Source: Pseudomonadales bacterium
Lineage (GTDB): Bacteria; Pseudomonadota; Gammaproteobacteria; Pseudomonadales; UBA5518
Direction: 5' to 3'
Assembly: GCA_024234165.1 (NCBI GenBank)
Contig: JACKOP010000001.1
Span: 868,001 to 932,000 of the forward strand
Length of the DNA: 64,000 nucleotides
The first letter of the stretch is position 1. Every line of letters starts with the position of its first letter. Under the pieces are notes generated by a model that ran no database searches, was not told the origin of the DNA, and saw nothing but the letters and a program-made list of their open reading frames with translations. A program made the translations under genes and the position numbers. Positions 52,647 through 63,227 of this stretch are shown piece after piece.

Positions 52647-53591
52647 TTATTCAGTCGCTGCTGCCGCTGCTGCGATACTGGTCGTGTTCGCAGTCGCGGA
52701 GACGCGCACTGGCATGCCGGACTGGTCTACGGCAGCAGCCTTGGCATCCATCCAGTCGATCTGGACCGGAGCATGTGCAATACGATTGGCCAGATGAATC
52801 GCGTCGGCCACGTCAGCCTCGGGAACGTGGTATCCACGCTGCTCTTCGAGCGCCTCGTGAACTTCCACGTACATCTCGCCGCCCTTCCAGCCAACCTTCA
52901 CCGGCACATTGACGATGCGTACCGGCGCATTGCTCGCAACGCGTCGTGCAAACTGCTCCACATCCGGGTTGTACATGCGGATGCAACCGGCGCTGACGCG
53001 CATGCCGATACCCAGATCCTTGTTCGTGCCGTGGATGTAGTAGCTCGGCGCACTCAGACGGATTGCCCACTTGCCCATCGGATTGTCCGGCCCCGGCGGC
53101 ACCACCGCTGGCAAATGACGTCCGTTGGCTGCCCAGTCGGCCCGGATCGAGGCCGTGGGAACCCAGGTCGGATCCTTGATGACGTTCAGCACCTTCGCCG
53201 CAACGAGCGGAGTCTCCCAACCCTCGCGACCAATGCCGATCGGATAGGTATCGACGGTGCGACCATCGGGCTGGTAGTGGTACATGCGGAATTCCGCCAG
53301 ATTGATCACGATACCCTTGCGCTCACCGGGAGGCAGGATGAACTGCAACGGCAGGACCAGCTCGCGCCCCTCGCCGGGGACCCACGGATTCACGCCGGGG
53401 TTGGCAGCCACGATCTGGCGAAAACCAAGCCCGTAGGCTTCGGCGTAGGTATTGATCGTGTCCTTGTGGTCAGCCACACGGACGGTCATGACTTCACCGA
53501 CGATATCCTCACCGGGGGGCGGCATGTCGAACGTCAGTGCATCGACTTGCAGCGAACAGGACATCGCGAGCAACAGCAATAACTTGCGCAT
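52647..53591 (-). CDS. L,D-transpeptidase (ErfK/YbiS family)
   Basis: 314 aa. Signal peptide MRKLLLLLAMSCSLQVDA; a LysM-like segment NTYAEAYGLGFRQIVAANPG; YkuD domain with RKGIVINLAEFRMYHYQPDG, YPIGIGREGWETPLVAAKVL, YYIHGTNKDLGIGMRVSAGCIRM (catalytic His and Cys). C-terminal tail Ala/Thr-rich. Convergent with lpp at 52145, and enzymes of this type link Lpp to peptidoglycan, so the two probably function together. Confidence 0.94.
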   Translation of the reverse strand: MRKLLLLLAMSCSLQVDALTFDMPPPGEDIVGEVMTVRVADHKDTINTYAEAYGLGFRQIVAANPGVNPWVPGEGRELVLPLQFILPPGERKGIVINLAEFRMYHYQPDGRTVDTYPIGIGREGWETPLVAAKVLNVIKDPTWVPTASIRADWAANGRHLPAVVPPGPDNPMGKWAIRLSAPSYYIHGTNKDLGIGMRVSAGCIRMYNPDVEQFARRVASNAPVRIVNVPVKVGWKGGEMYVEVHEALEEQRGYHVPEADVADAIHLANRIAHAPVQIDWMDAKAAAVDQSGMPVRVSATANTTSIAAAAAATE

Positions 53592-53703
53592 CGTTACAGT
53601 AACTACCAGATTCCAGACACAAGGGTCATTTTAGCAACGCCTCCCCCAATGGCGCGACCGTACGCGGCCGAAGAGCGGCAAAGTTACGCCAGGCGACTGC
53701 TGC

Positions 53704-54129
53704 TCAGGGCAGAGTCACGGTCACCGAGCCGGTCACGTGGTACCCAAGGCGATTCTTGCCCGCCACCTCGATCTCGGCCATCTGCTCTCCGGCATCGACA
53801 CTCACGACCTTGCCGCTGAAGACCATGACATCACCCGGGTAATTCGGCGCGCCGAGACGGATCTTCACCGAGCGCAGCATGGCTTCGGGACCGGCCCAAT
53901 CGGTCACGTAGCGCCCCACCAGTCCGTTCGTGGTCAGGATGTTCATGAAAATATGCGGCGATCCCAGCGCCTGGGCTCCATCCTTGTCGTGATGCACGTC
54001 CTGGAAGTCACGCGTTGCGATGGCGCCGGCGACGATCAGCCGTGCGCTTACATCGATGCTCAGCGGCGCCAGTTCATCACCGACCTTCACGTCCGCGAAG
54101 CGGCGGGTACCCGAACCTGGCGTGCTCAC
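53704..54129 (-). CDS. MaoC-like hydratase (hot-dog) subunit
   Basis: 141 aa from GTG at 54129, overlapping the acyl-CoA dehydrogenase stop (GTGA). MaoC-dehydratase pattern: ATRDFQDVHHDKDGAQALGS (Asp/His hydratase II motif D-x-x-x-x-H), HIFMNILTTNGLVGRYVTDW, LGAPNYPGDVMVFSGKVVSV and LGYHVTGSVTVTLP. Such small subunits pair with a degenerate hot-dog partner in steroid side-chain hydration. The partner would be the protein at 55264. The long frame upstream is a shadow of the dehydrogenase. Confidence 0.87.
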   Translation of the reverse strand: MSTPGSGTRRFADVKVGDELAPLSIDVSARLIVAGAIATRDFQDVHHDKDGAQALGSPHIFMNILTTNGLVGRYVTDWAGPEAMLRSVKIRLGAPNYPGDVMVFSGKVVSVDAGEQMAEIEVAGKNRLGYHVTGSVTVTLP

Positions 54130-55262
54130 AGCCCGATCTCGATCGTTTGCTGCGACAGGCTGCTGCCGAAGCGGGCCAGGATCCGGTTGCCACCGCCGAG
54201 CATCAACTCGATCTGCTTTGCCCACAGGTAATAGCGGTGTATCGGATAATCCACATCCGCACCGATACCACCGTGCAGGTGCTGGGCAGTGTGCCCGACC
54301 CGATGCCCCGCCTCGCAGGCCCACCACGCAACCGACGCCACGGCCGACTCTGCCGGCAGTTGCTCGGAGATCCGCCATGCCGCCTGCCACGCCGTCGAAC
54401 GCAGCGCCTCGATATCGATGTACGCGTCGGCAGCGCGGTGCGCTACCGCCTGGAAGCCGGCCAGCGGCTTGCCGAATTGCTTGCGTGTCACCGTGTGCTC
54501 GGCCGTACGGCGCAACGCATCGGCCAGCACCCCGAGCTGCACGAAACCAAGTGCCGTCGCCGCACGCAGGCCCGACCATTCGGCAATGCCTGCACCATCA
54601 CCAGGCTTGCCGAGCAGGTCTGAAGCCTGCAGCCGTACACCCGCGAATTCCAGCGCATCGATCGGTTCATGGTTGGTTCCACGGCGACGCTCACGATCCA
54701 GCCCAGCCGCATTTCCCGGCACCAGGAACACCGGCGTGTCACCATTGTCTGCTCGCGCAGGCACCACGAACGCGGTCGCCTCGAGCGCGTACGGAACGCG
54801 ATCGAGAGCGCCCTCGAGCAGCCAGGCGTCACCATCGCGCTGCGCCCGTGGCAACCGCTCACCGTGCCCACCGGCATCCGGGTAACACAGCGCGCCACTC
54901 AGCAGCGTGCTGCCATCCGCCACACCCGGCAACCAGCGTGCACGCTGAGCGTCGCTGCCGAATTCGGCAACCGGCAGCGCACCGAGCACGGCCGTAGCCA
55001 GCAACGGCAGCGCCGCTACCTGCCGTCCCTGTTCCTCGAACACCGCGCACAGTTCGGTGAAACCGAAGCCACTGCCGCCGAACTCCTCGCCCAATGCGAC
55101 GCCAAGCAACCCTGCCTCGGCGAGCAGTTTCCAGAGCTCGGTGTTGAACGCAATCTCGTCACGATCGAAGCGCTTCAGCATCCCATCGCTGCTGTTGTCG
55201 GCAAAGATCTGTGCCGCAAGCTCCTGAATCTGTCGTGAATCTTCCGAACGCGTGAAATCCAT
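54126..55262 (-). CDS. acyl-CoA dehydrogenase, subunit of a heteromeric pair
   Basis: 378 aa from MDFTRSEDSRQIQELAAQI. ACAD fold: GLLGVALGEEFGGSGFGFTE, weakly conserved middle (DGDAWLLEGALDRVPYALEA), ALGFVQLGVLADALRRTAEH, TRKQFGKPLAGFQAVAHRAA, and QHLHGGIGADVDYPIHRYYL. Lacks the usual FAD-loop YxxTEPxxGSD, seen in the divergently encoded partner at 56698. This is the pattern of heterotetrameric alpha2beta2 dehydrogenases such as FadE28-FadE29. The second ATG is 2 bp after the stop of the hydratase gene. Confidence 0.9.
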   Translation of the reverse strand: MDFTRSEDSRQIQELAAQIFADNSSDGMLKRFDRDEIAFNTELWKLLAEAGLLGVALGEEFGGSGFGFTELCAVFEEQGRQVAALPLLATAVLGALPVAEFGSDAQRARWLPGVADGSTLLSGALCYPDAGGHGERLPRAQRDGDAWLLEGALDRVPYALEATAFVVPARADNGDTPVFLVPGNAAGLDRERRRGTNHEPIDALEFAGVRLQASDLLGKPGDGAGIAEWSGLRAATALGFVQLGVLADALRRTAEHTVTRKQFGKPLAGFQAVAHRAADAYIDIEALRSTAWQAAWRISEQLPAESAVASVAWWACEAGHRVGHTAQHLHGGIGADVDYPIHRYYLWAKQIELMLGGGNRILARFGSSLSQQTIEIGL

Positions 55263-55263
55263 C

Positions 55264-55812
55264 TCAACCCCCCTTGCCAGCTTCCGGCGCACGATCCGGC
55301 GCACGGTACAGAAACACCCTGAAACGCATATCGGCGACCTTCTCGCCGTCCTGGTCGTAGAACTCCGCCAGTTCGGTCACGAAGTGCCCGGTTCCCAGCG
55401 CCGTGGTCTTGCACGGCGAAATCGATTCGATGCTCGACATGTGGTGAATCCTGTCGCCCGGGCGCAGATAGCGACGGTAGGTCTGCTCACAGTTCACGGC
55501 GACGACTGCCGGATACCCGCGTGCGCGCAGACATTCGACGACCTCGAACGGATCCCGCGTATCCGAACCGGGAGCCCGTTCGCTGGTGTTGCCGCGCATC
55601 GTCCAGACCTGCAGCATCGTCGGTGGAGCGACGATGCTTGCGTGAACGGATTGCGCCGCGAATGCAGGATCCGTGTACACCGGATTGCGGTCACCGAGCG
55701 CCTCGCACAAATGGCGGATCATCGGTGCATTGACGTCGTCCCAACCGTTGTACGGACCCCGTCGCTTGCCAATGAAAGCCTGCAGTTCCTCATCCACATC
55801 ATCGTCGCTCAC
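55264..55812 (-). CDS. MaoC N-terminal-like (FAS1-like) dehydratase subunit
   Basis: 182 aa from GTG at 55812 (GTGA overlap with TetR stop; ribosome site GGAGG). Hot-dog fold: ELQAFIGKRRGPYNGWDDVN, MIRHLCEALGDRNPVYTDPA, HASIVAPPTMLQVWTMRGN, PAVVAVNCEQTYRRYLRPGD, and FYDQDGEKVADMRFRVFLYR. Probably structural partner of the small MaoC subunit at 53704, as in ChsH1-ChsH2-like enoyl-CoA hydratases. A longer frame upstream overlaps tetR and is rejected. Confidence 0.86.
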   Translation of the reverse strand: MSDDDVDEELQAFIGKRRGPYNGWDDVNAPMIRHLCEALGDRNPVYTDPAFAAQSVHASIVAPPTMLQVWTMRGNTSERAPGSDTRDPFEVVECLRARGYPAVVAVNCEQTYRRYLRPGDRIHHMSSIESISPCKTTALGTGHFVTELAEFYDQDGEKVADMRFRVFLYRAPDRAPEAGKGG

Positions 55813-56588
55813 GCCAATGTTTCCTCCCCGTTCGGGTCGTCCTGTCCATGATTCGCCGCACTCACACCGGCCGTCAGCCGGCGTATCTCCTCGACCACCA
55901 GCGTGTGGTGCAGACGTTCGCGCGGCGGGTTCTCGAGGAACAGCGCGCGGTAGAACATGACCGAGATCCACTCGGTCATCTCCTCTTCGTCCAGTTCCAG
56001 CACACGCAGTTGCGGTACGCGCGCGATGTAATACTCGGCAAGCAGACGCTCGCCGGTCCCGGCGAGCAGCGTGGTCAGCAACAGTGCCTGCGCCGAGTCG
56101 AGTCCGGCCTGCGGAAACAGCCGCGGCAAGGCATTCACGAACCACTCCAGCCGACGCTGCAGACTGGCACGCCACAACTCGCCGAACTCGGGCTGCTCGT
56201 CGCCCATCTGCACCATGCAACGCATGATACCGGGATTGCGTGCGTAACTCTGCACGACCAGCCGGTTGTGCGCGTACATGCGCGCGTACCAATCCCCCCT
56301 GGCAACACCGCGCTCGATGTCGTCCAGCGCCTCGAAGCGTTGCATGAAATCCTGCAGCACCTCGATCGTCAGCGTTCTCATGTCAGGGAAGTAATGGTAG
56401 AACAGCCCTGCCGCGACGCCTGCCTCTCCCGTTACATCAGCCACCCGCATCTGGCGGTAGCCGGTGCGCTCGAGCACGCGTGTCGCTGCCTCCTTGAGAC
56501 GCAGTCTTGCCGCTTCACCACGTGCGCTGCGCCGCGGCCTGTGCGTCGTGGTGTTCGTGATTTCGACAGCAGGCGGCTTGCGCGACAT
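55809..56588 (-). CDS. TetR-family transcriptional regulator
   Basis: 259 aa from MSRKPPAVEITNTTTHRPRR. TetR HTH: RLKEAATRVLERTGYRQMRV, ADVTGEAGVAAGLFYHYFPD. A large ligand domain contains RNPGIMRCMVQMGDEQPEFG, EWFVNALPRLFPQAGLDSAQ and LLLTTLLAGTGERLLAEYYI. It lies between the minus-strand operon it precedes and the divergent dehydrogenase, with a 26-bp palindrome in the intergenic region as likely operator, so it probably represses both units until an acyl-CoA binds. Confidence 0.92.
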   Translation of the reverse strand: MSRKPPAVEITNTTTHRPRRSARGEAARLRLKEAATRVLERTGYRQMRVADVTGEAGVAAGLFYHYFPDMRTLTIEVLQDFMQRFEALDDIERGVARGDWYARMYAHNRLVVQSYARNPGIMRCMVQMGDEQPEFGELWRASLQRRLEWFVNALPRLFPQAGLDSAQALLLTTLLAGTGERLLAEYYIARVPQLRVLELDEEEMTEWISVMFYRALFLENPPRERLHHTLVVEEIRRLTAGVSAANHGQDDPNGEETLA

Positions 56589-56637
56589 CTGCCCACCCAT
56601 CCACACTGCCCTGACCAGAGGTTCTGGACATTCTTAT

Positions 56638-56663
56638 TGATATTGAATCCAGATTCAATATCA
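56638..56663. promoter_or_regulatory. TetR operator palindrome and overlapping promoter
   Basis: Perfect 12-bp arms TGATATTGAATC and GATTCAATATCA separated by CA. It overlaps TTGATA (56637-56642) and TATCAT (56659-56664), spaced 16 bp, as candidate -35 and -10 for the dehydrogenase gene at 56698. Confidence 0.88.
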
Positions 56664-56697
56664 TGTCGTTCGTCAATCGACCGGAGCACCCGACGCC

Positions 56698-57879
56698 ATG
56701 CATATCGACTACACGGACGCTCAGAAGCAGCTGCGCCGCGAGTTGCGCGCCTACTTCAGCCAGCTGATGACGCCGGAACTGCGCGAAGCGACACGCGGCA
56801 ACGAGGGCGGGGATGCGTACAAGCAGGTGATCCGCCAGCTCGGCAAGGACGGCTGGCTCGCGCTCGGCTGGCCAAAGGAATACGGTGGGCAGGGCCGCAA
56901 GAGTTCGGAACAACTGGTGTTCTTCGAAGAGGCGCAACTGGCCGAGGTGCCGCTGCCCTTCGTCACGATCAACACGGTTGCACCGGCGCTGATCGCAAAC
57001 GGCTCCGCGGAGCACAAGGCGTTCTTTCTGCCGAAGATCGCAGCCGGCGAGCTGCATTTTTCGATCGGCTACACCGAACCCGGCGCGGGAACCGACCTCG
57101 CGTCGCTGAAGACGTCTGCCGTGCGCGACGGAGATGACTACATCATCAACGGCAGCAAGATATGGACCAGCAGCGCCGAGGCTGCCGACTACATCTGGCT
57201 CGCAGCACGCACCGATCCACAGGCACAACCGCCGCACAAGGGCATCACGATCTTCATGGTCGATGCGCACCAGCCCGGCTTCACGTTCACGCCGCTGTAT
57301 ACGGTGGGCAGCGTGCGCAGCAACGCCAGCTATTACGACAATGTGCGTTGCCCGGCATCGATGATCGCGGGGCAACTGAACGGCGGCTGGAAGCTGATCA
57401 CTTCGCAGCTCAACCACGAGCGCGTCGGCCTCGCAGCCATCGGCATCCAGGGCTGGGGCTTGCTGCAGCGCACGCTGAAATGGGCGCAGGATACCGACGC
57501 CGGCGGCGGCAGGCGTATCGCCGAACTGCCGTGGGTGCAATCGACTCTCGCCGAGGTCTATACGCGGCTCGAGGCGATGCGGCTGATGAACTGGCGCATG
57601 GCGTGGCAACTCGATACCGGCGAGCCGGACCCTGCCTTTGCCTCGGCGATCAAGGCCTACAGCACCGAATGCCTGATCACCGTGGACAAGCTGATGCTGA
57701 ACGTGACCGGCATGCCGGGCGGCTTGCGTCGAGGATCTCCGGGCGGCGCTCTCGCTGGAGACATCGAGGAAAACTACCGCAAGTGCCAGATCAACACCTT
57801 CGGGGGCGGCGTGGCCGAGGTCATGCGCGACCTCATTGCACAGTTCGGCCTCGGCATGTCGGCCTACAGCCGACGCTGA
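56698..57879 (+). CDS. acyl-CoA dehydrogenase, catalytic-type subunit
   Basis: 393 aa. Dehydrogenase with FAD-loop GYTEPGAGTDLASLKTSAVR, INGSKIWTSSAEAADYIWLA, GITIFMVDAHQPGFTFTPLY, LNHERVGLAAIGIQGWGLL and the end CQINTFGGGVAEVMRDLIAQFGLGM, in which the conserved Gly-Gly loop is changed to GGGV. Partner of the FAD-loop-poor dehydrogenase at 54126. Its promoter overlaps the palindrome at 56638-56663. Substrate is inferred as a bulky CoA thioester. Confidence 0.9.
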   Translation: MHIDYTDAQKQLRRELRAYFSQLMTPELREATRGNEGGDAYKQVIRQLGKDGWLALGWPKEYGGQGRKSSEQLVFFEEAQLAEVPLPFVTINTVAPALIANGSAEHKAFFLPKIAAGELHFSIGYTEPGAGTDLASLKTSAVRDGDDYIINGSKIWTSSAEAADYIWLAARTDPQAQPPHKGITIFMVDAHQPGFTFTPLYTVGSVRSNASYYDNVRCPASMIAGQLNGGWKLITSQLNHERVGLAAIGIQGWGLLQRTLKWAQDTDAGGGRRIAELPWVQSTLAEVYTRLEAMRLMNWRMAWQLDTGEPDPAFASAIKAYSTECLITVDKLMLNVTGMPGGLRRGSPGGALAGDIEENYRKCQINTFGGGVAEVMRDLIAQFGLGMSAYSRR

Positions 57880-57961
57880 GCCCCCGCCCGCCACCCGTCT
57901 GCGATCGGGGGCGGGCCGTCTGCGATCCGGGACAGGTGGCCCGCGCGACCACGCACGGTTT

Positions 57962-58864
57962 TCAGAACCGGGTCTTCAACGCCGCGAGGCGCGCATAGAA
58001 CTCCGGCAGCTCCGCCTTGTCGCGGATGTACGGATGGTGCTCGAACTCGATCACGGTCGCACCGGCATCCAGCAGTTCCGGGATATCGGCAACCGAACGT
58101 TCGAAGTCGCCGCGATAATCGGCATCGTAATGAACCGGCGCGTGCGCGCGCACCTGCAACGTCGCCGGATCACGTCCGGCGGCAACGAAGGCCTCACGAA
58201 TGCGCTGCACTCCATCACGCACGTACTCGGCGTGGGTCGAAATCGGCACCCAGCCTGCACCGAGTTCGGCGACACGCCGCGCCTGGCGCTCGGTCGGTTT
58301 GACGCCATACCAGAGCGGAATCGAGCGATCGCGCGGAAACGGCGTACTGTAGACGCGCTCGAAATTCACCGTCTTCGAGCGAAAGCTGGCCGGAGCCTCA
58401 CGCCACAACACCTGCATCGCGCGCACCTGGTCGTCGAGCAGCGTCCACGCCTGATCGAAGTCGAGCCCTTGCGCCTCGAACTCTTCGCGCTGCCAGCCGG
58501 TACCGATGCCGATCTGCAGGCGTCCGGGCGCCAGCGTATCCAGTGTCGCCAGCATCTTCGCGAGCAGCGCCGCCGGCCTGAGGGGGGCGACCAGGATACC
58601 GGTTGCAAGTTCGATGCGGGTCGTCACTGCGGCTATCGCCGAGAGCAGCGTCAGCGGTTCGAACCACGGCTCCGAGGGCGGCAGAGGAAAGGCACCGTAG
58701 GGATAGCGATCGGTATGTTCACCCATCACCACGTGATCGGTGAACACCACCTGGTCGACGCCCGCCGCGTCGGCCAGACGTGCCGCTTCGATATAGCCAC
58801 GCGAATCACCACCGAAGTAGTTGTGTACGCCGAACATGCCGAGCGCCAAGCCGAATTGCGCCAT
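57962..58864 (-). CDS. LLM-class flavin-dependent oxidoreductase
   Basis: 300 aa. TIM-barrel luciferase-like protein: HNYFGGDSRGYIEAARLADA, DQVVFTDHVVMGEHTDRYPYG, EPLTLLSAIAAVTTRIELAT, GILVAPLRPAALLAKMLATL, LAPGRLQIGIGTGWQREEFEAQ. It belongs to the F420-dependent-like group, but the cofactor (FMN or F420) cannot be decided here. It is encoded between the dehydrogenase cluster and a SnoaL-like gene on the same strand. Confidence 0.88.
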   Translation of the reverse strand: MAQFGLALGMFGVHNYFGGDSRGYIEAARLADAAGVDQVVFTDHVVMGEHTDRYPYGAFPLPPSEPWFEPLTLLSAIAAVTTRIELATGILVAPLRPAALLAKMLATLDTLAPGRLQIGIGTGWQREEFEAQGLDFDQAWTLLDDQVRAMQVLWREAPASFRSKTVNFERVYSTPFPRDRSIPLWYGVKPTERQARRVAELGAGWVPISTHAEYVRDGVQRIREAFVAAGRDPATLQVRAHAPVHYDADYRGDFERSVADIPELLDAGATVIEFEHHPYIRDKAELPEFYARLAALKTRF

Positions 58865-58919
58865 TTCAGTATTCTCCTGTGTCTGATGTCCTGTCCGAAC
58901 GACTACGTGCCCGCAGCGC

Positions 58920-59336
58920 TCAGGTACCGGGGCGCTGCCCGCCGCAGAGCACGTCGGTCACCATCTCGGTATCCATGTACTCGTGCAAGCTCACCAACTG
59001 CCCGGCACGGAAACGGAACAGAAAGTGGTAGAGATTGTTGTAGAGCCTGCCGCTGACATGCATTCCACGCGACTCGGCTTCGACTGCGACGCGCTCGCCC
59101 TCGGCCGTCATCGTGTGAATGATGAACTCGATGCCAGCAGGAAAGGCCTCGAAGATGCGCCCCGAAGCTGCGCGGATCTGCTCCTTCGGAAACGTCCCTG
59201 AAATCAACGTTCGACCGCTGGTCCAGACCGCGCCATCGTCGGCGTAAGCATCCACCAGCGCAGCGACATCGCCAGCATTCAGCGCAGCGAAAAAGCGTCG
59301 TACCAGCTCCTTGTTCGCTTCTTCCACCACCCGCAT
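58920..59336 (-). CDS. SnoaL/NTF2-like protein
   Basis: 138 aa cone fold: ANKELVRRFFAALNAGDVAA, LVDAYADDGAVWTSGRTLIS, IEFIIHTMTAEGERVAVEAES, HVSGRLYNNLYHFLFRFRAGQ, and SLHEYMDTEMVTDVLCG. Ketosteroid isomerase-like family members have this layout, and whether this one is an isomerase, hydratase or binding protein is unknown. The ATG at 59336 is preferred over a GTG 9 bp upstream, and a weak GGGGCGGG lies ahead. Probably co-transcribed with the gene at 57962. Confidence 0.84.
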   Translation of the reverse strand: MRVVEEANKELVRRFFAALNAGDVAALVDAYADDGAVWTSGRTLISGTFPKEQIRAASGRIFEAFPAGIEFIIHTMTAEGERVAVEAESRGMHVSGRLYNNLYHFLFRFRAGQLVSLHEYMDTEMVTDVLCGGQRPGT

Positions 59337-59472
59337 CTGCACCACCCGCCCCGCACCAACAGGCGGCGACTATAGCGCTTCGGACCCGGGCTGACCACCG
59401 CGTTGCCCTGCACTCGCGGCCACTGGCACGCGGCGCTAGAATGCGGCTTGAGGCGCTGAGCAGGCGAAGCCT

Positions 59473-60755
59473 ATGTATCGCAGCAAACGTGGCATTTCGG
59501 ACACCGGCAGGTCGCAAGCCATGTGGATGGTCGGCAGCATGCTCGCGTGCCTGTTGGCCATCACGGCTCCCGCAGTCGCCAGCGACGCGGCTGGCACTGC
59601 ACAGGAGCGGGAGGAGAAGCAGGAACTGCAGCAGGAGCAGGAACCACGGGAGAAGGCGGCTCCGATCCAGCGTTATTTGGAGAGCGTGAGTGAACTCGAG
59701 GCAGAAGGCGGCGCCTGGGCACCCGCGCTGCAGCAGGAACTGTTCGGACTCGGGCTGGCGTATCAGCGCGATGGACGTCACGCCGAGGCAGTGACCACGT
59801 TGAGTCGTGCCGAACACCTCACGCGGATCAACGAAGGCCTCTACAGCAGTTCCGACCTGCCGATCCTCGAGCGACTGATCGAAAGCCATGCAGCCCTCGG
59901 TGACTGGGAAAAGGTACAGAACCGCTACCGCCAGGTATTCCTGATCCATCAGCGCAACTACGGCGAGAACGACGAACGACTGCTGCCGGTGCTCTACCGG
60001 CTTTCAGCGTGGCATATGCGTGCCTACCTCGACGCAATCGGCGGCGAGCCAGCACAGCACCTGTTGACCGCGCGAAACTTCTACGATTCGGCAATCACCA
60101 TCATCGAGACGAATTCCGGCATCCAGGACCGACGCATTGCCGATACGCTGCGCCGGCGCGCGCTGATCGACTACTACGTGGCAAGCAGCATGCCGGTGAT
60201 ACACGAGAGTTTTGGCTTCGGCGCCGAACCAGCCGACGAGGCGGCCATCCAGGCGCGGATCGCGAACAGCTTTGCCGCGGGTCGTGATGCGCTGCGCCGC
60301 GTCGTGGATCTGCGTGATGCCGATGTGCAGAGCAATGAACTGGAACGCAGCGAGGCACTCGCCGAACTCGCCGACTGGCACCAGCTGTTCGCGCGCCGCC
60401 AGAGTGCCCTGCGCCTGTATCAGCAAGCGTGGGCACAAGGTGAACGCTCCGGCAGCGAAGCCGCGCAGGTGCGCGATACGGTTTTCGGCAGACCACTCCC
60501 GCTGCCACAGCTGCCGGCAGATTTCGACAGCGTGCCCGGTTCACGTGCCGACACGGCATGGATCAAGATTCGCTTCGTCGTGAACGAAAACGGCCGGGCA
60601 ACTGATGTGCAGGTCGTCGAATCATCGCCGCCCGCAACTGACCGCAATATTTCGCGGCTGCGCAAGCGCGTGCTCTCTACCGCGTTCCGTCCGCGCTTCG
60701 AAAGTGGTCAACCGGTAGCGACCGCGAACGTTGATTACCTGTATTCGTATACACC

Positions 60756-60759
<4 letters not shown>
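59473..60759 (+). CDS. TPR protein with TonB-C-like C-terminus
   Basis: 428 aa. Second in-frame Met (59521) precedes a signal segment (MWMVGSMLACLLAITAPAVA), so a periplasmic location is likely. A Glu/Gln-rich coil (QEREEKQELQQEQEPREKAA) and TPR-like helices (LGLAYQRDGRHAEAVTTLSR, AALGDWEKVQNRYRQVFLIH, LADWHQLFARRQSALRLYQQ) follow. C-terminal TonB-like domain: TAWIKIRFVVNENGRATDVQ and VLSTAFRPRFESGQPV. The stop overlaps the next ATG (ATGA). Confidence 0.83.
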
Positions 60760-62008
<1,249 letters not shown>

Positions 62009-62012
<4 letters not shown>

Positions 62013-63190
62013 GGCGGCTCGAGGTGCTGATCCGTTTCACGCTGCTCGCGTGCGTGCTGCTGCTCGGTGCCTGCGCCAGCAATTCGGTGCGGACGACGAC
62101 CGTGACACCGGTGAACACCGGTGACCCCGCACGCCCGGAAGCGGAATTGCTGGACGTTGCCGTGCGCCCCTTCGACTCCGGAGCAGCGCAACTCGGCGAA
62201 GACGAACTGCTGACCGCGCCCGAGATCCGCGAGGCCGAGGCACGCTACATGCCGACCGTGCTCGCCACCACGCTGCAGGGCAGCGGCCACTGGGGAACCG
62301 TGCGTGTGATTCCGGAACAGACTGCGGTCACCGACGTGATCGTGCAGGGCCGGATCATCGAGTCGACCGGACTCGAACTCGTGCTCGAGATCACGGCGAG
62401 CGATGTCAGTGGCAGCAAGTGGTACACGCGCCGCTACGAAGGCACCGCGAGCCGCTACAGCTACGACAGCGCGCGCAGCGGAGCGGCCGCAGACCCGTTC
62501 CAGGACGTCTACAACCGCATCGCGAACGACCTGGCTGCCTGGCGTGCGAAGATGGACCCCCGACACGTGCGCGAGTTGCGTACGATCGCCGAACTGAAGT
62601 TCGCCGCCGCATTCTCACCGCAGGCCTTCGACGGTTACCTCGCAACCGACCGCAAGGGCATCGTGAAAATCGCTCGCCTGCCGGCTGAAAGCGATCCGAT
62701 GCTCGAGCGCGTGCGCCGTATCCGTGAACGCGACGCGCTGTTCGTCGATACGCTGCAGGATCAGTACGACACGTTCGCCCGCCAGATGGCGCAACCGTAC
62801 CAGGACTGGCGCCGCGAGACCCATGGCGAAGCGCTCGCGTACCAGGAACTGCGCCGCCAGGCCACGCTGCGTACGGTGGCGGGAATCGCCGCGATCGTCG
62901 GCGGCATCGCAGCCCAGGGCAGCGACAACAGCCGTACGCGGGCTGCAGGCACCGTGGGCATTCTCGGCGGTGCGGTGATGGTGAAGAGCGGAATGGACAA
63001 GCGTGCAGAATCAAAAATGCACGCGGAGACCCTGAAGGAACTGGGCGCATCGCTTGGGGCCGAGGTCCAGCCACACACGATCGAGTTCGACGAACGACGC
63101 ATCACGTTGAGCGGGACCGTCGAGCAGCAGTACCGCGAGTGGCGCGACGTGCTGCGGGAGATCTACACCGCCGAGACCGGTACTCCGTGA
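62009..63190 (+). CDS. predicted lipoprotein of unknown function
   Basis: 393 aa from ATG at 62009 (ATGA overlap). Lipobox LLLGAC in VLIRFTLLACVLLLGACASN. Body: DVAVRPFDSGAAQLGEDELL, MPTVLATTLQGSGHWGTVRV, VTDVIVQGRIIESTGLELVL, and a C-terminal hydrophobic part TVAGIAAIVGGIAAQGSDNS with EAEARYMPT. A Tol/DUF-like beta-rich middle is likely, but no family is certain. Same operon as its neighbours. Confidence 0.8.
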
Positions 63191-63227
63191 CACCCTCGCG
63201 CAATGGCCACAGCCGGAAGTACCCGTG

